Positions 6,047 to 6,349 of a stretch of 6,349 nucleotides of DNA are shown piece by piece; position 1 is the stretch's first letter, and every line of letters begins with the position of its first letter. The stretch is taken from NCBI GenBank assembly GCA_947600345.1, contig CANQGC010000174.1, positions 1-6,349 of the forward strand, in the 5' to 3' direction. Source of the stretch: an uncultured Clostridia bacterium (GTDB taxonomy: Bacteria; Bacillota; Clostridia; Christensenellales; Aristaeellaceae). The notes beneath the pieces were generated by a model. It did no database searches. It worked only from the letters and a program-made list of their open reading frames with translations, and was not told where the DNA came from. Position numbers and translations under genes: made by a program.

Positions 6047-6349
6047 GGTTTCACGCTCACATTCACAAGGATTCTTTGCCGCTCGAGTGCGGGATTGAAG
6101 TAGATGCCCCGGTTCACCAGGCAGTCGCGGCAGTCCCGGCCGCGGGAGAGCTGGATGTAGCCCCCGTCCGCGGCGCAGTTGCGCGTGGGGTCCAGGGCGC
6201 GCCAGCGCCCGCCGGAGAGGATCTCCACCCAGGCGTGGGTCTCGCCCTCGCCCAGCACCATTCCGGCCACGTAGCGGGCGGCGACGCCCTCCATGCGGCA
6301 CAGCGTGATCAGCGCGTGGGCGAAGTCCTGGCAGACGCCCTCCCGCCGC
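6043..6349 (-). CDS. Transglutaminase-like domain protein, C-terminal part (N-terminus beyond window)
   Basis: The 101 visible residues hold the transglutaminase core with its full catalytic triad: Cys in EGVCQDFAHA (visible residue 6), His in GETHAWVEI (38) and Asp in LDPTRN (53). The tail GYIQLSRGRDCRDCLVNRGIYF resembles the ending of bacterial transglutaminase-like cysteine protease/amidase proteins, usually with an N-terminal beta domain that would lie outside the window. Such proteins cleave or form amide bonds at glutamine or in peptides; which applies here is not visible. CRDC in place of the usual tyrosine/aspartate stretch is a small oddity. Its TGA overlaps the next start by 4 nt (ATGA), so it heads, or is an upstream part of, the M14 operon. 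The operon promoter is not in the window. Confidence 0.88.
   Translation of the reverse strand, partial: RREGVCQDFAHALITLCRMEGVAARYVAGMVLGEGETHAWVEILSGGRWRALDPTRNCAADGGYIQLSRGRDCRDCLVNRGIYFNPALERQRILVNVSVKP

Overview
The window is GC-rich, has short intergenic gaps, good Shine-Dalgarno sites and gene families common in anaerobic Firmicutes (Clostridia). A gut or other anaerobic clostridial genome is my best guess; this rests on composition and gene style only.

Layout. Positions 1-142 are the right-hand part of a dispersed, hairpin-forming repeat cut by the window edge. Positions 147-336 form a structured leader ending in a terminator-like hairpin directly in front of an alanine dehydrogenase-family gene (337-1518, +). 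An NhaC-family antiporter follows (1575-3011, +). A second, complete copy of the repeat (3009-3173, 165 bp, with 19-bp terminal inverted repeats flanked by TA) begins inside the antiporter's stop codon. Next is a class I glutamine amidotransferase-like (peptidase C26) hydrolase with a signal peptide (3264-4088, +) and a strong terminator (4117-4150). On the minus strand, converging on that terminator, is an operon read from the right edge: the C-terminal part of a transglutaminase-like protein (6043-6349), then two tandem M14/aspartoacylase-family proteins (5129-6046 and 4194-5126). The junctions are an ATGA overlap and a 2-nt gap, so translation is probably coupled.

Together: the enzymes point to processing of modified amino acids or small peptides. 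The C26 hydrolase would split gamma-glutamyl amides outside the membrane. The M14 proteins would remove an acyl or peptide-like group, and a transglutaminase-fold protein acts on glutamine or peptide bonds. The dehydrogenase would interconvert an amino acid and a 2-oxo acid, and the NhaC-family protein would exchange cations or small solutes. This pathway is inference from neighbourhood, and the plus- and minus-strand groups are separate transcription units. The most unusual signals are the MITE-like repeat with compensatory stem changes, the attenuator-like leader, the M14 pair in which one member has lost its zinc ligands, and the export signal on a C26 hydrolase.
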